The notes beneath the pieces are model-generated. The model did no database searches, had not been told where the DNA came from, and saw only the letters and a program-made list of their open reading frames with translations. DNA of 50,204 nt from an uncultured Lachnospiraceae bacterium (lineage in GTDB: Bacteria; Bacillota; Clostridia; Lachnospirales; Lachnospiraceae), in contig CAJTWM010000025.1 in NCBI GenBank assembly GCA_910579805.1, forward strand, positions 1 through 50,204, written 5' to 3'. Below, piece after piece: positions 24,697 through 32,748 of this stretch. Position numbers and translations under genes: made by a program. Position 1 is the stretch's first letter. Each line of letters begins with the position of its first letter.

Positions 24697-26325
24697 ATGA
24701 TAGTAAACGATGCGCTTAATATCGCATACACTTATTTCAGTAAAAAAGGAACGAATAATATGCAGGCGGTTAGCAAAGAATTTACTTTGCTTACGGATAG
24801 CGTCCATGTTTTTTCAGCCGTTACCGGGCAAAAAAATTCTTATGCTGCCGTTCAGGAAAGACTTTCCAAGATCAATGAAAAAGAAACGGTCAGAAAAGAT
24901 AAAGGGGTCTACTATACTCCGAAGGACGTGGTCAGATTTATTTTGAATAATACGATAAACGCCGCTTTTGAACGATTGACCCCGCGCAGCATTGGCAGAA
25001 AGTCCCTTAGGCATATACCGTATAGCGAGTTTTGTTTTGAAACGAGCGTTTTTGACCCTACTTGCGGAACCGGGGAATTTTTGCTTGAATGCCTTACCAT
25101 AAAATTTGAATTATTAGAAAAGAACCGGAAATGCATAAGCGGGAAAGATATAGAAACGATCCTGTCAACCATCCATGGGAACGATATCAACAGCGAATCG
25201 ACGGCAGTTACGAAAATAAGGTTATTGTTGTGTGCGGTCAGGCGTTATGGAATAAACAAGTGTTCCGGACTTGCCGCTGTATTAAATAAAAATTTTACGG
25301 CATATGATTTTGTGGCGGACATAGAAAGGAAGAATAGACGGTACGATATGATCATCGGCAACCCGCCTTACGTTGAGGATTCTAAAAGCAGTTCCAAGCC
25401 AAAAGTACAGTACGGAAATATTTATGCCAATGTGCTGAAGAATGCAATGGACATGCTCTCTGACCAAGGCAGTATGGGATTCGTCATACCTCTTTCTTAT
25501 ATTTCCACGCCCCGGATGCGGAAGATCAAGGAGGAAATGGGAACGACGCTGACAACGCAGTTTATTCTTAGTTATGCGGACAGGCCGGACAGTCTGTTCG
25601 AATCCGTCCATCAAAAGCTTTGCATCTTTTTTGGGAAAAAGAGCGGAGAAGAACAGGCGGTTTATACAGGGAATTACCGCTATTGGTATAAGGATGAAAG
25701 AAGCGGGCTGTTTGTAAAGCCACAAGTAATAAAAAACAGATTTATGACAAACGACGGTATTCCGAAGCTCGGTACGCGGATGGAATGCAGTATATATAGA
25801 AAAATCCTAACCCCCGCCAATAGGGCGTCCGTATATGAAATGTCCAGACAGGGGGAGGAACGGGTCTATCTGAACCGGAGGGAAACTTTTTGGATGAAAG
25901 CATACAGGGCGGCAGTGCCGGATCCGGAATATAAGGTGTTTTCCTATCAAACGGCAGCAGAAGCGGATTACTGTTACTGTCTGATTCATTCTTCTTTATT
26001 TTGGTGGTATTGGATCGCAGTATCTGATTGCTGGCATGTCAGTAAGACCTTGAACGGATTTAAAACACCCATATTGGAAAATTATGACCGTGCAGTCATA
26101 TTGGCCGGGAATTTGAGCGACAGACTGGAAGAAACCAAGGTTTATGTGGGAACGAAACAGACCGAATATGAGTATAAGCATAAAGACTGTATGGAAGAAA
26201 TTTGGGCAATAGACGATTATATTAACGAAGTATACGGGCTTTCCGCTGAAGAAAGCCAATACATAAAAAACTTTGCTTTAAAGTATAGAACTAGCGGAGG
26301 CATGGAGCAGAATGAAGGCGCTTGA
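24697..26325 (+). CDS. N6-adenine DNA methyltransferase (Eco57I-like)
   Basis: ATG 24697 follows AAGGTGG at a good distance, giving 542 residues. 'KDKGVYYTPKDVVRFILNN' and the AdoMet-binding VFDPTCGTGEFLLECL (from residue 118) are methyltransferase motifs X and I. 'RRYDMIIGNPPYVEDS' contains the catalytic N-P-P-Y at 222-225. The C-terminal region ('CWHVSKTLNGFKTPI') resembles target-recognition domains of TaqI-like enzymes. It is followed with a 14-bp overlap by the start of a cytosine methyltransferase gene that is cut off after 39 codons. Originally this was probably part of a restriction-modification or multi-methylase operon; no restriction enzyme is left nearby. Confidence 0.88.
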   Translation: MIVNDALNIAYTYFSKKGTNNMQAVSKEFTLLTDSVHVFSAVTGQKNSYAAVQERLSKINEKETVRKDKGVYYTPKDVVRFILNNTINAAFERLTPRSIGRKSLRHIPYSEFCFETSVFDPTCGTGEFLLECLTIKFELLEKNRKCISGKDIETILSTIHGNDINSESTAVTKIRLLLCAVRRYGINKCSGLAAVLNKNFTAYDFVADIERKNRRYDMIIGNPPYVEDSKSSSKPKVQYGNIYANVLKNAMDMLSDQGSMGFVIPLSYISTPRMRKIKEEMGTTLTTQFILSYADRPDSLFESVHQKLCIFFGKKSGEEQAVYTGNYRYWYKDERSGLFVKPQVIKNRFMTNDGIPKLGTRMECSIYRKILTPANRASVYEMSRQGEERVYLNRRETFWMKAYRAAVPDPEYKVFSYQTAAEADYCYCLIHSSLFWWYWIAVSDCWHVSKTLNGFKTPILENYDRAVILAGNLSDRLEETKVYVGTKQTEYEYKHKDCMEEIWAIDDYINEVYGLSAEESQYIKNFALKYRTSGGMEQNEGA

Positions 26326-26431
26326 CTTGTTTGCGGGATGCGGGGGGCTTTCCACAGGCTTTGCAAAATGCGGATTTCAGATCGATAAGGCTGTGGAATT
26401 TGATCCTGTCATTGCAGTGCTTACGCTATGA
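26312..26431 (+). pseudogene. C5-cytosine methyltransferase, only the first 39 codons remain
   Basis: ATG 26312 lies inside the end of the adenine methyltransferase gene. It reads MKALDLFAGCGGLSTGF then 'CGFQIDKAVEFDPVIAV'. D-L-F-A-G-C-G-G is motif I (AdoMet site) of m5C methyltransferases, and E-F-D-P is motif II. A stop follows at 26429-26431, and no P-C-Q motif or target domain is found after it. The mntP riboswitch follows at 26488. The gene was cut by a deletion or insertion. Confidence 0.8.
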
Positions 26432-26487
26432 TTATATTTAATTTGACACATAAAATCTGTAATGATAAAATAGTATCCATAAAATCC

Positions 26488-26662
26488 CATGAGGGAGTAG
26501 CAAGCATATAACGTAGCAAGTCAACATACTGGCGTCAAGCCTGGCTTGCTTTAAATTGCGAGACTCATGTATAACTGCAAGGCTATGCATGAGGCGTCCT
26601 GTTATAGGAACATACGATTAGTATTACCCAAGTATAGTTTTGCGGCTGTACTTGGGTTTTTA
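26488..26662 (+). ncRNA. yybP-ykoY manganese riboswitch with terminator
   Basis: The aptamer is closed by CATGAG (26488-26493) pairing with CTCATG (26564-26569). Inside are the hallmark GGGAGTAGC and the later GTCAAGCCTGG-type segment, the conserved loops that bind Mn2+. An expression-platform terminator follows: ACCCAAGTA (26626-26634) with TACTTGGGT (26649-26657) and a T-run. The gene that follows is the manganese exporter mntP, the best-known target of this riboswitch class. Binding of Mn2+ is expected to prevent the terminator and switch the exporter on. Confidence 0.85.
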
Positions 26663-26822
26663 TTATAGAATTCAACGTTCTTCGTTGATTGGTTATGCCA
26701 TTTATGGCACTGACGCTGTAGGGGCGTGACGGGAAGGTTGAATAAAAATGCGTATTCAGCCTACTGATTTTATTCCGCTTTAGCGGATATGTGCGCGTCG
26801 CAACGCGCGGATAGGTATAAAG
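26663..26822 (+). other. Leader segment between riboswitch terminator and mntP
   Basis: This 160-bp stretch contains a series of small hairpins: CAACG-TTCTT-CGTTG, TGCCAT-TT-ATGGCA, TCCGC-TTTA-GCGGA and CGCG-TCGCAA-CGCG. It carries one of two copies of an exact 23-bp repeat (26696-26718; the other is at 35303). The ribosome site in front of mntP is weak. Confidence 0.45.
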
Positions 26823-27413
26823 ATGAAATGGAATGTATTATTTTTCTTTAACAGCATTATGTTGGGGGTAGGGCTTGCTATGGATGCATTTTCCGTGTCG
26901 CTTGCCAACGGTTTAAACGAACCGGAAATGAAGGGGAAAAAGATGTACGGGATTGCCGGTGTGTTCGCTTTCTTTCAGGCGTTAATGCCAATGGTAGGAT
27001 GGATATGCGTACATACGATCGTACAATATTTCAGGGCATTTGAAAAGTTTATACCGTGGATTGCCCTGCTGCTGCTTACATTGATTGGCGGCAATATGCT
27101 GGCGGAAGGGATAAAAAAACAGGAAGAAGAGGTAAAAGAGAAAAAGCTTGGGATGGCAGTGCTTTTGATGCAGGGCATTGCCACTTCCATCGACGCTCTG
27201 TCAGTGGGATTTACCATATCGGAATACGGCTTTTTTATGGCGCTGGCCTGCGCGCTGATCATAGCAATCGTGACCTTTGTTATCTGTATGACGGGGCTTC
27301 TTATCGGGAAAAAATTCGGAACGGGATTTTCCAAAAGGGCGGTCATACTCGGAGGGGTAATTTTGATTTCGATCGGGCTGGAGATATTTATTACCGGGTT
27401 AGCGCGTGTTTGA
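26823..27413 (+). CDS. mntP: Manganese efflux pump MntP
   Basis: This 196-residue protein has six hydrophobic segments. The family signature 'VGLAMDAFSVSLANGL' sits in helix 1, and the repeated half is 'QGIATSIDALSVGFTISEYG'. The acidic D-A-F-S and D-A-L-S pairs in the two halves form the metal path of MntP (DUF204). It exports Mn2+ to prevent toxicity. The yybP-ykoY riboswitch upstream supports the assignment and gives the control mechanism. The ribosome site is weak (TAGGT), so translation may depend on leader structure. Confidence 0.93.
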   Translation: MKWNVLFFFNSIMLGVGLAMDAFSVSLANGLNEPEMKGKKMYGIAGVFAFFQALMPMVGWICVHTIVQYFRAFEKFIPWIALLLLTLIGGNMLAEGIKKQEEEVKEKKLGMAVLLMQGIATSIDALSVGFTISEYGFFMALACALIIAIVTFVICMTGLLIGKKFGTGFSKRAVILGGVILISIGLEIFITGLARV

Positions 27414-27594
27414 AAATTCATTCCCCCGATCTGCACTAAATAATTAGTAAACGATGGGAAAAAATTGTATAATTATAGTAATTAACGGCATAGTCTGCCG
27501 ATGAGGCATTGCAGGCTGATGCGAAGGAGGAAAACGGGGTGTAAGAACAAAAGCTCCTCCGGCAGAAGAAGGAAAGGCAAAGGTTCGGTTTTTC

Positions 27595-28494
27595 ATGAAG
27601 GTGGATAGGCTTTTAGGTATTATCACGACGCTTCAACAGAATAAAAAGGTAACGGCGCCGTATCTGGCAGAAAAATTTGAAGTATCCCGCAGGACGATCA
27701 ACCGGGATATCGAGGATATTTGCCGGGCGGGCATCCCTATTGTCACTATGCAGGGGAATCATGGCGGGATTTCTATCATGGAAGGATTCTCATTGGATAC
27801 GACGGTGTTCACCGAACAGGAAATAGAGGCGATCTTTACCGGTCTGAAGACTTTGGACAGCGTTTCGGAAACTTCCGGCGCGTTACGGATTGCTAATAAG
27901 ATTGGCGGAGATTCGGCGGTCACGCTGTCGGATCATATGATGATCGATCTGTCTTCTTTCTATAGAGAGGATTTGACAGATAAGATTGAAAAGATCAAAA
28001 AAGCCATCAAGGAGTCGAGCTGTATCCTGTTTCGCTATTATTATAAAAAAGGGGAAGAATACAAAATCGTTGAACCGTATGTGATTGTGTTCAAATGGTC
28101 GGATTGGTATGTCTTCGGGTTCTGTAAAAAGAGCAGGGATTTTCGCATGTACAAATTACGGCGGTTGTGGGAATTGAACGTTACGGAAGAGAAATTTGAA
28201 CCGCGCAGGATACCGGAGGAAAAACTTCAGTTTGGCTCTCATATGACGGATGATTATCTGGTCACGGCCGTGTTTGAACCTTCGGTAAAATATAAGATCG
28301 TTGAAGAATACGGACCCTCTTCTTACACGCTAATGGAGGATGGAAAGCTGTATACAAAATTAGGTTTTACGGATAAGGAGGAGGCCATAGCATGGTTCTT
28401 AGGATTCGGAAATAAAGTAAAGATCTTAGAACCGCCGGAAGCGGTGGAAAAAATGAGGGAAACGGTTGAGAAGATCCTTCAAGGTTATAAATAA
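27595..28494 (+). CDS. YafY-type transcriptional regulator with WYL domain
   Basis: This 299-residue protein has an N-terminal winged HTH of the HTH_11 type ('MKVDRLLGIITTLQQNKKVT', 'EKFEVSRRTINRDIEDICRA'). A WYL domain spans about residues 140-220: 'FRYYYKKGEEYKIVEPYVIV', 'KWSDWYVFGFCKKSRDFRMY' and 'KLRRLW'. A WCX-like dimerisation tail ends it. Such proteins sense a small molecule or nucleic acid through WYL. The dyads TGACA-TGTCA upstream of the ClbS-like gene and of the next gene (DUF3795) are candidate binding sites. The preceding GTG-TAA mini-frame with a strong ribosome site is noted under findings. Confidence 0.9.
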   Translation: MKVDRLLGIITTLQQNKKVTAPYLAEKFEVSRRTINRDIEDICRAGIPIVTMQGNHGGISIMEGFSLDTTVFTEQEIEAIFTGLKTLDSVSETSGALRIANKIGGDSAVTLSDHMMIDLSSFYREDLTDKIEKIKKAIKESSCILFRYYYKKGEEYKIVEPYVIVFKWSDWYVFGFCKKSRDFRMYKLRRLWELNVTEEKFEPRRIPEEKLQFGSHMTDDYLVTAVFEPSVKYKIVEEYGPSSYTLMEDGKLYTKLGFTDKEEAIAWFLGFGNKVKILEPPEAVEKMRETVEKILQGYK

Positions 28495-28507
28495 TTCAGA
28501 AGGAACG

Positions 28508-28523
28508 TGACATACAGGTGTCA
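28508..28523. promoter_or_regulatory. Inverted repeat before the DUF3795 gene, candidate WYL-regulator operator
   Basis: TGACA-TACAGG-TGTCA begins 14 bp after the WYL gene stop codon and precedes the second DUF3795 gene. It is close to the dyad at 23966, although the spacer is one base longer. Confidence 0.5.
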
Positions 28524-28545
28524 TGTTTCGTGTGATAGTATAAGG

Positions 28546-28595
28546 TATAAAATTTCATGATCCTGATTGGCGTGCCTGCTAAAGCAGACAGATGG
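28546..28595. repeat. Dispersed leader element, copy 1
   Basis: This 50-bp segment begins TATAAAATTTCATGATCC and ends with a hairpin-like TGCCTGCTAAAGCAGACA followed by GATGG. By hand alignment it matches 35178-35227 with nine differences. It lies just before the DUF3795 gene. The second copy lies in front of the sigma factor gene. Confidence 0.5.
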
Positions 28596-28631
28596 AAACT
28601 ATGACGGATAAAAAAGAGAGGGGGTTTTATT

Positions 28632-28901
28632 ATGATCGATTCACGATGCGGGCTTCATTGTACAGACTGTGAATATAAAGATAGCTGCGGCTGCGGAGGA
28701 TGTATTGAAACGAAGGGGAATCCCTTTCATGGGGAATGTCCCGTGGCAGTCTGTTGTCAAAACAAGGGGCTGACGCACTGCGGGGAGTGTCCCGATATTC
28801 CGTGCGAATTATTGATGCAGTATTCCTGCGATCCGGAACATGGGGATGAGCCTCATGGAGCAAGGATCGAGCAGTGTAAGCAGTGGAAACTTGCACAATG
28901 A
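28632..28901 (+). CDS. DUF3795-type cysteine-rich protein (short)
   Basis: This 89-residue protein follows GAGAGGGGG. It opens MIDSRCGLHCTDCEYKDSCG and continues 'CGGCIETKGNPFHGECPVAV', 'CCQNKGLTHCGECPDIPCEL' and a closing 'CDPEHGDEPHG'. There are 13 cysteines in 89 residues, in the arrangement of the DUF3795 family, presumably binding metal. The family has no defined function. Its promoter region has a TGACA-TGTCA dyad close behind the WYL regulator gene, so it may be that regulator's target. Confidence 0.85.
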   Translation: MIDSRCGLHCTDCEYKDSCGCGGCIETKGNPFHGECPVAVCCQNKGLTHCGECPDIPCELLMQYSCDPEHGDEPHGARIEQCKQWKLAQ

Positions 28902-28988
28902 TAAAGGGCAAATTTTTGCTTTGCCAAAGGATCTGCCTGCATTTCCACAGCTTTATCAGCGGCGGTATTTAGAATAGTGATCTATAAA

Positions 28989-29028
28989 ATCTGCAGAAGT
29001 CCCGTCTTGGCGGCAACTGCAGATTTTT
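28989..29028 (+). terminator. Possible rho-independent terminator
   Basis: ATCTGCAG (28989-28996) pairs with CTGCAGAT (29017-29024), and TTTT follows. It is about 90 bp after the DUF3795 stop codon. Confidence 0.55.
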
Positions 29029-29191
29029 CTATTGTATCTTTTTATTTTAGACAAGGTGATAGATTTCAATGGGAGGTTGTGTTAAAATTATAAGGAAAAT
29101 GATGTTGTAATACTAAAAAGCTTATAGAATGACGGTATTACCACAGGGGAACGGTATATGGCATACGACTGGGTAAGAATGGAGGAGCAAT

Positions 29192-30268
29192 ATGGAAACA
29201 CATGTAAAGCGTTCGATACGGCACTGTCTGGAGATGATCGCTCCTTTTGAAGCATCGGAAAGGCAAAAGGAAGAAGGTCAGTTACAATTCTACCGTTTTA
29301 TGGTTTCGATCTATGAGGGAATGTACGAAAATCCGGAAGAATATCTGGTATTTCCGGCGCCTTACGAAGAATATATAAGTAAGCGGGAGCAACGGCAGGC
29401 AGGGGCAGCGAAAGAAAAAGAGCATACGAGCGATCCAAAAGAAAGTATGTTAAGAAATGCTTTTCAGCAGGCAATACAATTTTATACCTCTTATTTTTTG
29501 TGTCTCGGTTCGAAGTGTATAGGGCTCGACGAAAGTTCCGGCGCACTAGTGATAGAAAAAGAAAAGTATTTGGATGTGCTGGAGGAAATGAGGGATATTT
29601 ATGAATCCAAATATAATGAAGGCAGATATGAAGTTTTGGCTAAACTGGGCATTCAAAACGAAGAACGGGAAAATAAGATTTACATTGTTCATAAGGAATG
29701 CCGACGTGCTATGGAAGGGCTGCTGTATTTAGCTAAAGCGCCTTACGGGCGGTACCGGAGGATGAACTTTTACCGTTTGGATTATAAAAACGCCTATTTG
29801 GAGTCCCCGACTGTAGAAGATATTTGTAAAACGCTGCCGGAGGAAAGTTCGCAGATCGTGCAAAAACTGGAAGAAGCCATAGCGGGGATGAAGATCAAGA
29901 CAAAGATAAAGCCGCTGCGGGGTATTGTATCGGATTTTAAATGGAAAGTGGAGTATATCTATAAAAAGAAAAATGTATGCGGGTTCTATGCGGACAGAGA
30001 TTATTTTATGTTGTGCATACATTTCAATCATTTCCAAAATATCACCGACTTTGCAACGGCTTTACAAGAAGAAAACGAAGACTTATTTCAATGGTTTAAG
30101 AAACAATTTCCGGAGAGATTATGTAGCTGCCAGAGCAACAGGAAAGTTTACTTTGGCGATGAGCCGCGGCGGATATGCGGACTGTCAAACAGAGCGGAAA
30201 TCGTGTCTCCTTGTGAGGAAGATGTGGAGAATGCGTTGTATGTGTTGAAAAAATACCGGAATATTTAA
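29192..30268 (+). CDS. Hypothetical protein
   Basis: This 358-residue protein starts at ATG 29192 with GGAGGAG ahead. I do not recognise a family with confidence. It is charged and helical, has no signal peptide or membrane segment, and opens 'METHVKRSIRHCLEMIAPFE'. The last part, from about residue 245 ('DFKWKVEYIYKKKNVCGFYA', then 'LCIHFNHFQNI') to 'CGLSNRAEIVSPCEEDVENA', looks like a compact alpha/beta domain with weak similarity in style to DUF3788. The gene stands alone and converges on the HD-Pnk gene, with seven bases between their stops. Confidence 0.65.
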   Translation: METHVKRSIRHCLEMIAPFEASERQKEEGQLQFYRFMVSIYEGMYENPEEYLVFPAPYEEYISKREQRQAGAAKEKEHTSDPKESMLRNAFQQAIQFYTSYFLCLGSKCIGLDESSGALVIEKEKYLDVLEEMRDIYESKYNEGRYEVLAKLGIQNEERENKIYIVHKECRRAMEGLLYLAKAPYGRYRRMNFYRLDYKNAYLESPTVEDICKTLPEESSQIVQKLEEAIAGMKIKTKIKPLRGIVSDFKWKVEYIYKKKNVCGFYADRDYFMLCIHFNHFQNITDFATALQEENEDLFQWFKKQFPERLCSCQSNRKVYFGDEPRRICGLSNRAEIVSPCEEDVENALYVLKKYRNI

Positions 30269-30275
30269 AGAGGGA

Positions 30276-31400
30276 TTAGGAAATAACCCTATGTACTTCG
30301 TATGATTCCCAAGTGTCCGGCAGCTCCGATTTCCGGATCATTTCTTCTAAAACATGCTCCGGAATATATCGGGGTCTTTTACGGTTTCTGGCAAAAAGCT
30401 CCTGATAAGGCGTTTCCAGATACATAATATGTACCCGCGCTCCATATCCGGCAAAAAGGGCGACCAGCTTCTGTCTGGTTTCCCGGATAATATTGGTCGC
30501 ATTCCAAATAAAAGGCTCTTTTTTCCGCAACAGGGTCTTTGCCTGTTCCACAGCGGCCTGCGCTACTTTGCCGGAACCTTTCGTGGGCGGTATTCCCAGT
30601 TGCCCGCGTATCTGGTCAAGGGAAACGACGGGCATTCCGGCGCCATGCTTTTCGATCCAACTGTCTTTTCCCGCTAAAGGGAGCCCCGACATTAAAATAA
30701 CGTCAAACTCTGTATCGTCATATAATTCAGCCTTATGCCATAAGCCTTCTTTGTGAAAATATTGGTATTTTGTATAAGGGTTGGCAAAAGAGTAAGGTTC
30801 GTCCCAAACCCCCAATTCTTTTGCATAATCGGCAAACAATTCCACTTGGGTTTCTGACTTTTCGGATTCTTTTACGATCCGTCCTTGGACGTCCGCTTTG
30901 GAAAGCAGATACAATAGCCGTAATGGAATGCTTTCCGCCGCTTTTAACAAATCAAATTCGATTCGTTCTTTTGTCCAGAACCATACGGGCATCCCGTGAT
31001 ACCGGATCAGCTTCGCCGCCGTTTCTCTCTGGCGGAAGGTCAGGCCGAACTGCGCCGCCTCTTTGTAAGCGATACGGCGGAATTCCTTTTCCCCGATCAT
31101 GGTGTGCTTAGGTGAGATCCAGTTTCCGTTTTCCTCTTTTGTACAATAGGCTTTCCCGATGTCGTGAAAAGCAGCGGACAGAAACAAAAGTTCCTGTTCT
31201 TCCGCCTCCAGTTCTTTCCATTCGGGAAGTTCCGTCAGTTTTTCACATACCATTTCCGTATGCCGGTATACGTCTCCTTCCCCATGATATTCCGGATTTT
31301 GGGGAATATGTTTTAATGCGGCTAGTTCCGGATAATCATTACAAAGCAGGGAAAAAGAAAAATTGCCGTTGCGGATCTCTTTAAGAATTTCCCTATTCAT
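30276..31400 (-). CDS. HD-Pnk: HD phosphoesterase fused to polynucleotide kinase
   Basis: I place the start at ATG 31400, overlapping the ligase stop by eight bases; an ATG two codons earlier is possible. The protein has 374 residues. Residues 39-80 form an HD domain (His47, and A-F-H-D at 77-80), expected to remove 2',3'-phosphates. Residues 233-370 are a P-loop kinase: MSGLPLAGKDSW with Lys245, 'SLDQIRGQLG', 'NATNIIRETRQKLV' and an Arg-rich lid 'NRKRPRYIPEHV'. The order HD then Pnk matches the Runella HD-Pnk end-healing enzyme. The product would prepare broken RNA or DNA ends for the ligase encoded just ahead of it in the operon. Confidence 0.85.
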   Translation of the reverse strand: MNREILKEIRNGNFSFSLLCNDYPELAALKHIPQNPEYHGEGDVYRHTEMVCEKLTELPEWKELEAEEQELLFLSAAFHDIGKAYCTKEENGNWISPKHTMIGEKEFRRIAYKEAAQFGLTFRQRETAAKLIRYHGMPVWFWTKERIEFDLLKAAESIPLRLLYLLSKADVQGRIVKESEKSETQVELFADYAKELGVWDEPYSFANPYTKYQYFHKEGLWHKAELYDDTEFDVILMSGLPLAGKDSWIEKHGAGMPVVSLDQIRGQLGIPPTKGSGKVAQAAVEQAKTLLRKKEPFIWNATNIIRETRQKLVALFAGYGARVHIMYLETPYQELFARNRKRPRYIPEHVLEEMIRKSELPDTWESYEVHRVIS

Positions 31401-32208
31401 CGGCATCCCCTCCCTCCTGCGTATCAAACAAATCGACGCCGTCTGCCAAACGGTTTGCCACGATAGGCCGGTTTACCCAATGGCTTTCCGAATCAAGGAT
31501 TGTATTGAGGAAGGAACCTCGAACAAATTTCAGGCGGTCGGTTACATAATCGCCGTCTTCTACCTTGATATAGACGCCTTCCATGATGCCGCTCAGATCT
31601 GTCTGACGGATAGCCAGCCCGGGATCCACCCCGCCTTTTTGGCATTGCGTAAGAAAGTTTTGCTCCCTGTTTTCGGAGATGAAGAGGCTTGGTCCGATCT
31701 GTTTTTCCACTGTTCCCAATGTTTCGAAACGGCCTTCCGCCAATACGCGCACAGACCGGATAAACGGGACGTCTCTTAAAAATTCCCTGCGTTTCCGGGT
31801 GGAAAAGAAGCATAATTCGTTCTTGTCAAAAATATCAAATTCCATAAAATAGTGAGGCAGTTTGTCATAAAATACAGTATGCTTCGCATACAGCCATTCG
31901 CCGTACATAACATATCGGTCAGCCAGCAGCCGGCGCAGCCGGTCCTCAAAACAGCCTGCCCAAAGCTTAAAAAGATCAAATTGCCGCTCTCCGTATCCGC
32001 CGTTTAGAAAATGGCCGCGGCTCTGCAGGAACATTTTTCCGTCTTTGCTGAAACTGACGCCGCAGTTGGCGCCGTCTACTTTTTCTTCAAGAACCAGATA
32101 CTTTCCTTTTAGCTCGTCTGATTTTACACATTTCAGGTCTTCATCGCCCAGTTGTTCCCGGGAACCTTCAAGATGCCGGGTTCTGGGATATTTAAAAATT
32201 TGTTCCAT
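31393..32208 (-). CDS. RNA ligase (Rnl2-like nucleotidyltransferase)
   Basis: This 271-residue protein starts at ATG 32208 with GGAGGATT ahead. The nucleotidyltransferase motifs are in order: motif I K-V-D-G-A-N at residues 43-48 (Lys43 is the AMP-accepting residue), 'YGEWLYAKHTVFYDKLPHYF' (motif III/IIIa), 'EGVYIKVEDGDYV' (motif IV) and 'DRLKFVR' (motif V). This is the minimal RNA ligase fold. With HD-Pnk downstream and overlapping, the two genes form an RNA end-healing and sealing pair. A plausible role is repair of tRNA cut by anticodon nucleases. No phage or toxin gene is directly next to it. Confidence 0.88.
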   Translation of the reverse strand: MEQIFKYPRTRHLEGSREQLGDEDLKCVKSDELKGKYLVLEEKVDGANCGVSFSKDGKMFLQSRGHFLNGGYGERQFDLFKLWAGCFEDRLRRLLADRYVMYGEWLYAKHTVFYDKLPHYFMEFDIFDKNELCFFSTRKRREFLRDVPFIRSVRVLAEGRFETLGTVEKQIGPSLFISENREQNFLTQCQKGGVDPGLAIRQTDLSGIMEGVYIKVEDGDYVTDRLKFVRGSFLNTILDSESHWVNRPIVANRLADGVDLFDTQEGGDADE

Positions 32209-32312
32209 AGTAATCCTCCGTTCTGACTTAAAAACAATTGAAATATAGCGTCATGAGCGTTTTGACAAATAGTTTACCGGGATTTCCGGCCGCATGAGAT
32301 TACAATTGCAAC

Positions 32313-32344
32313 AAAAAAAGCCGTGAAGGAATATCTCTCACAGC
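32313..32344 (-). terminator. Rho-independent terminator on the minus strand
   Basis: Read on the minus strand, GCTGTGA and TCACGGC form a seven-base-pair stem with one G-U pair and are followed by a run of seven T. It ends the short transcript that starts near 32557. Confidence 0.75.
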
Positions 32345-32412
32345 ATACGCAAACAACAGTACCGGTTTAGAGTACTGATTTTTCTTTATATTCAAAGAAA
32401 CTCCGCGCTGCT

Positions 32413-32508
32413 TTATATTCCGATTGCAGATAACAAAATAAGAGTCACTGTCTGGTTCTGATCCCATTCAGTACCTTTGGCTTTTTCTGTATCTATTTGT
32501 CGGAACAT
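32413..32508 (-). CDS. Candidate small protein of 31 residues
   Basis: On the minus strand the frame opens at ATG 32508 (MFRQIDTEKAKGTEWDQNQ) and ends with the hydrophobic 'TVTLILLSAIGI'. It lies between a good promoter (32564-32592) and a terminator (32313-32344). The AGGAGG in front (32525-32530) is 16 bases from this ATG; a closer ATG at 32518 is followed at once by TAA. Translation of the 31-residue frame might therefore require reinitiation. No homologue is recognised. The transcript could also be a regulatory RNA. Confidence 0.35.
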   Translation of the reverse strand: MFRQIDTEKAKGTEWDQNQTVTLILLSAIGI

Positions 32509-32563
32509 CGTATTACATGGGGAGCCTCCTATCTGAAACTGAAAAACATTATTACTGATGACT

Positions 32564-32592
32564 ACTATAGCATTCGGTAAAATCCTTGTCAA
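32564..32592 (-). promoter_or_regulatory. Strong sigma-A promoter on the minus strand
   Basis: TTGACA (minus strand, 32592-32587), a 17-bp spacer and TATAGT (32569-32564) match the consensus almost perfectly. The start point is predicted near 32557. Confidence 0.75.
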
Positions 32593-32748
32593 GAAAAGTG
32601 CGCAACTAATTTTCGCTAATTTATAATATAATGCACTGACACGAAATATGCAGCCCCATACTCCAATTTCTAACCGGATAGAGCACTAGAGCGTGTTTGA
32701 AATTTGTTATAATTTGCAGTTTACGAATTACGGGCGATTCCGGAGGGG

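Noticed and set aside
27403..32703. Shared GCGTGTTTGAAA at about 27403 and 32692 as a mobile element end
   Set aside because: Only about 12 bases match. Neither site shows a paired inverted repeat or target duplication.
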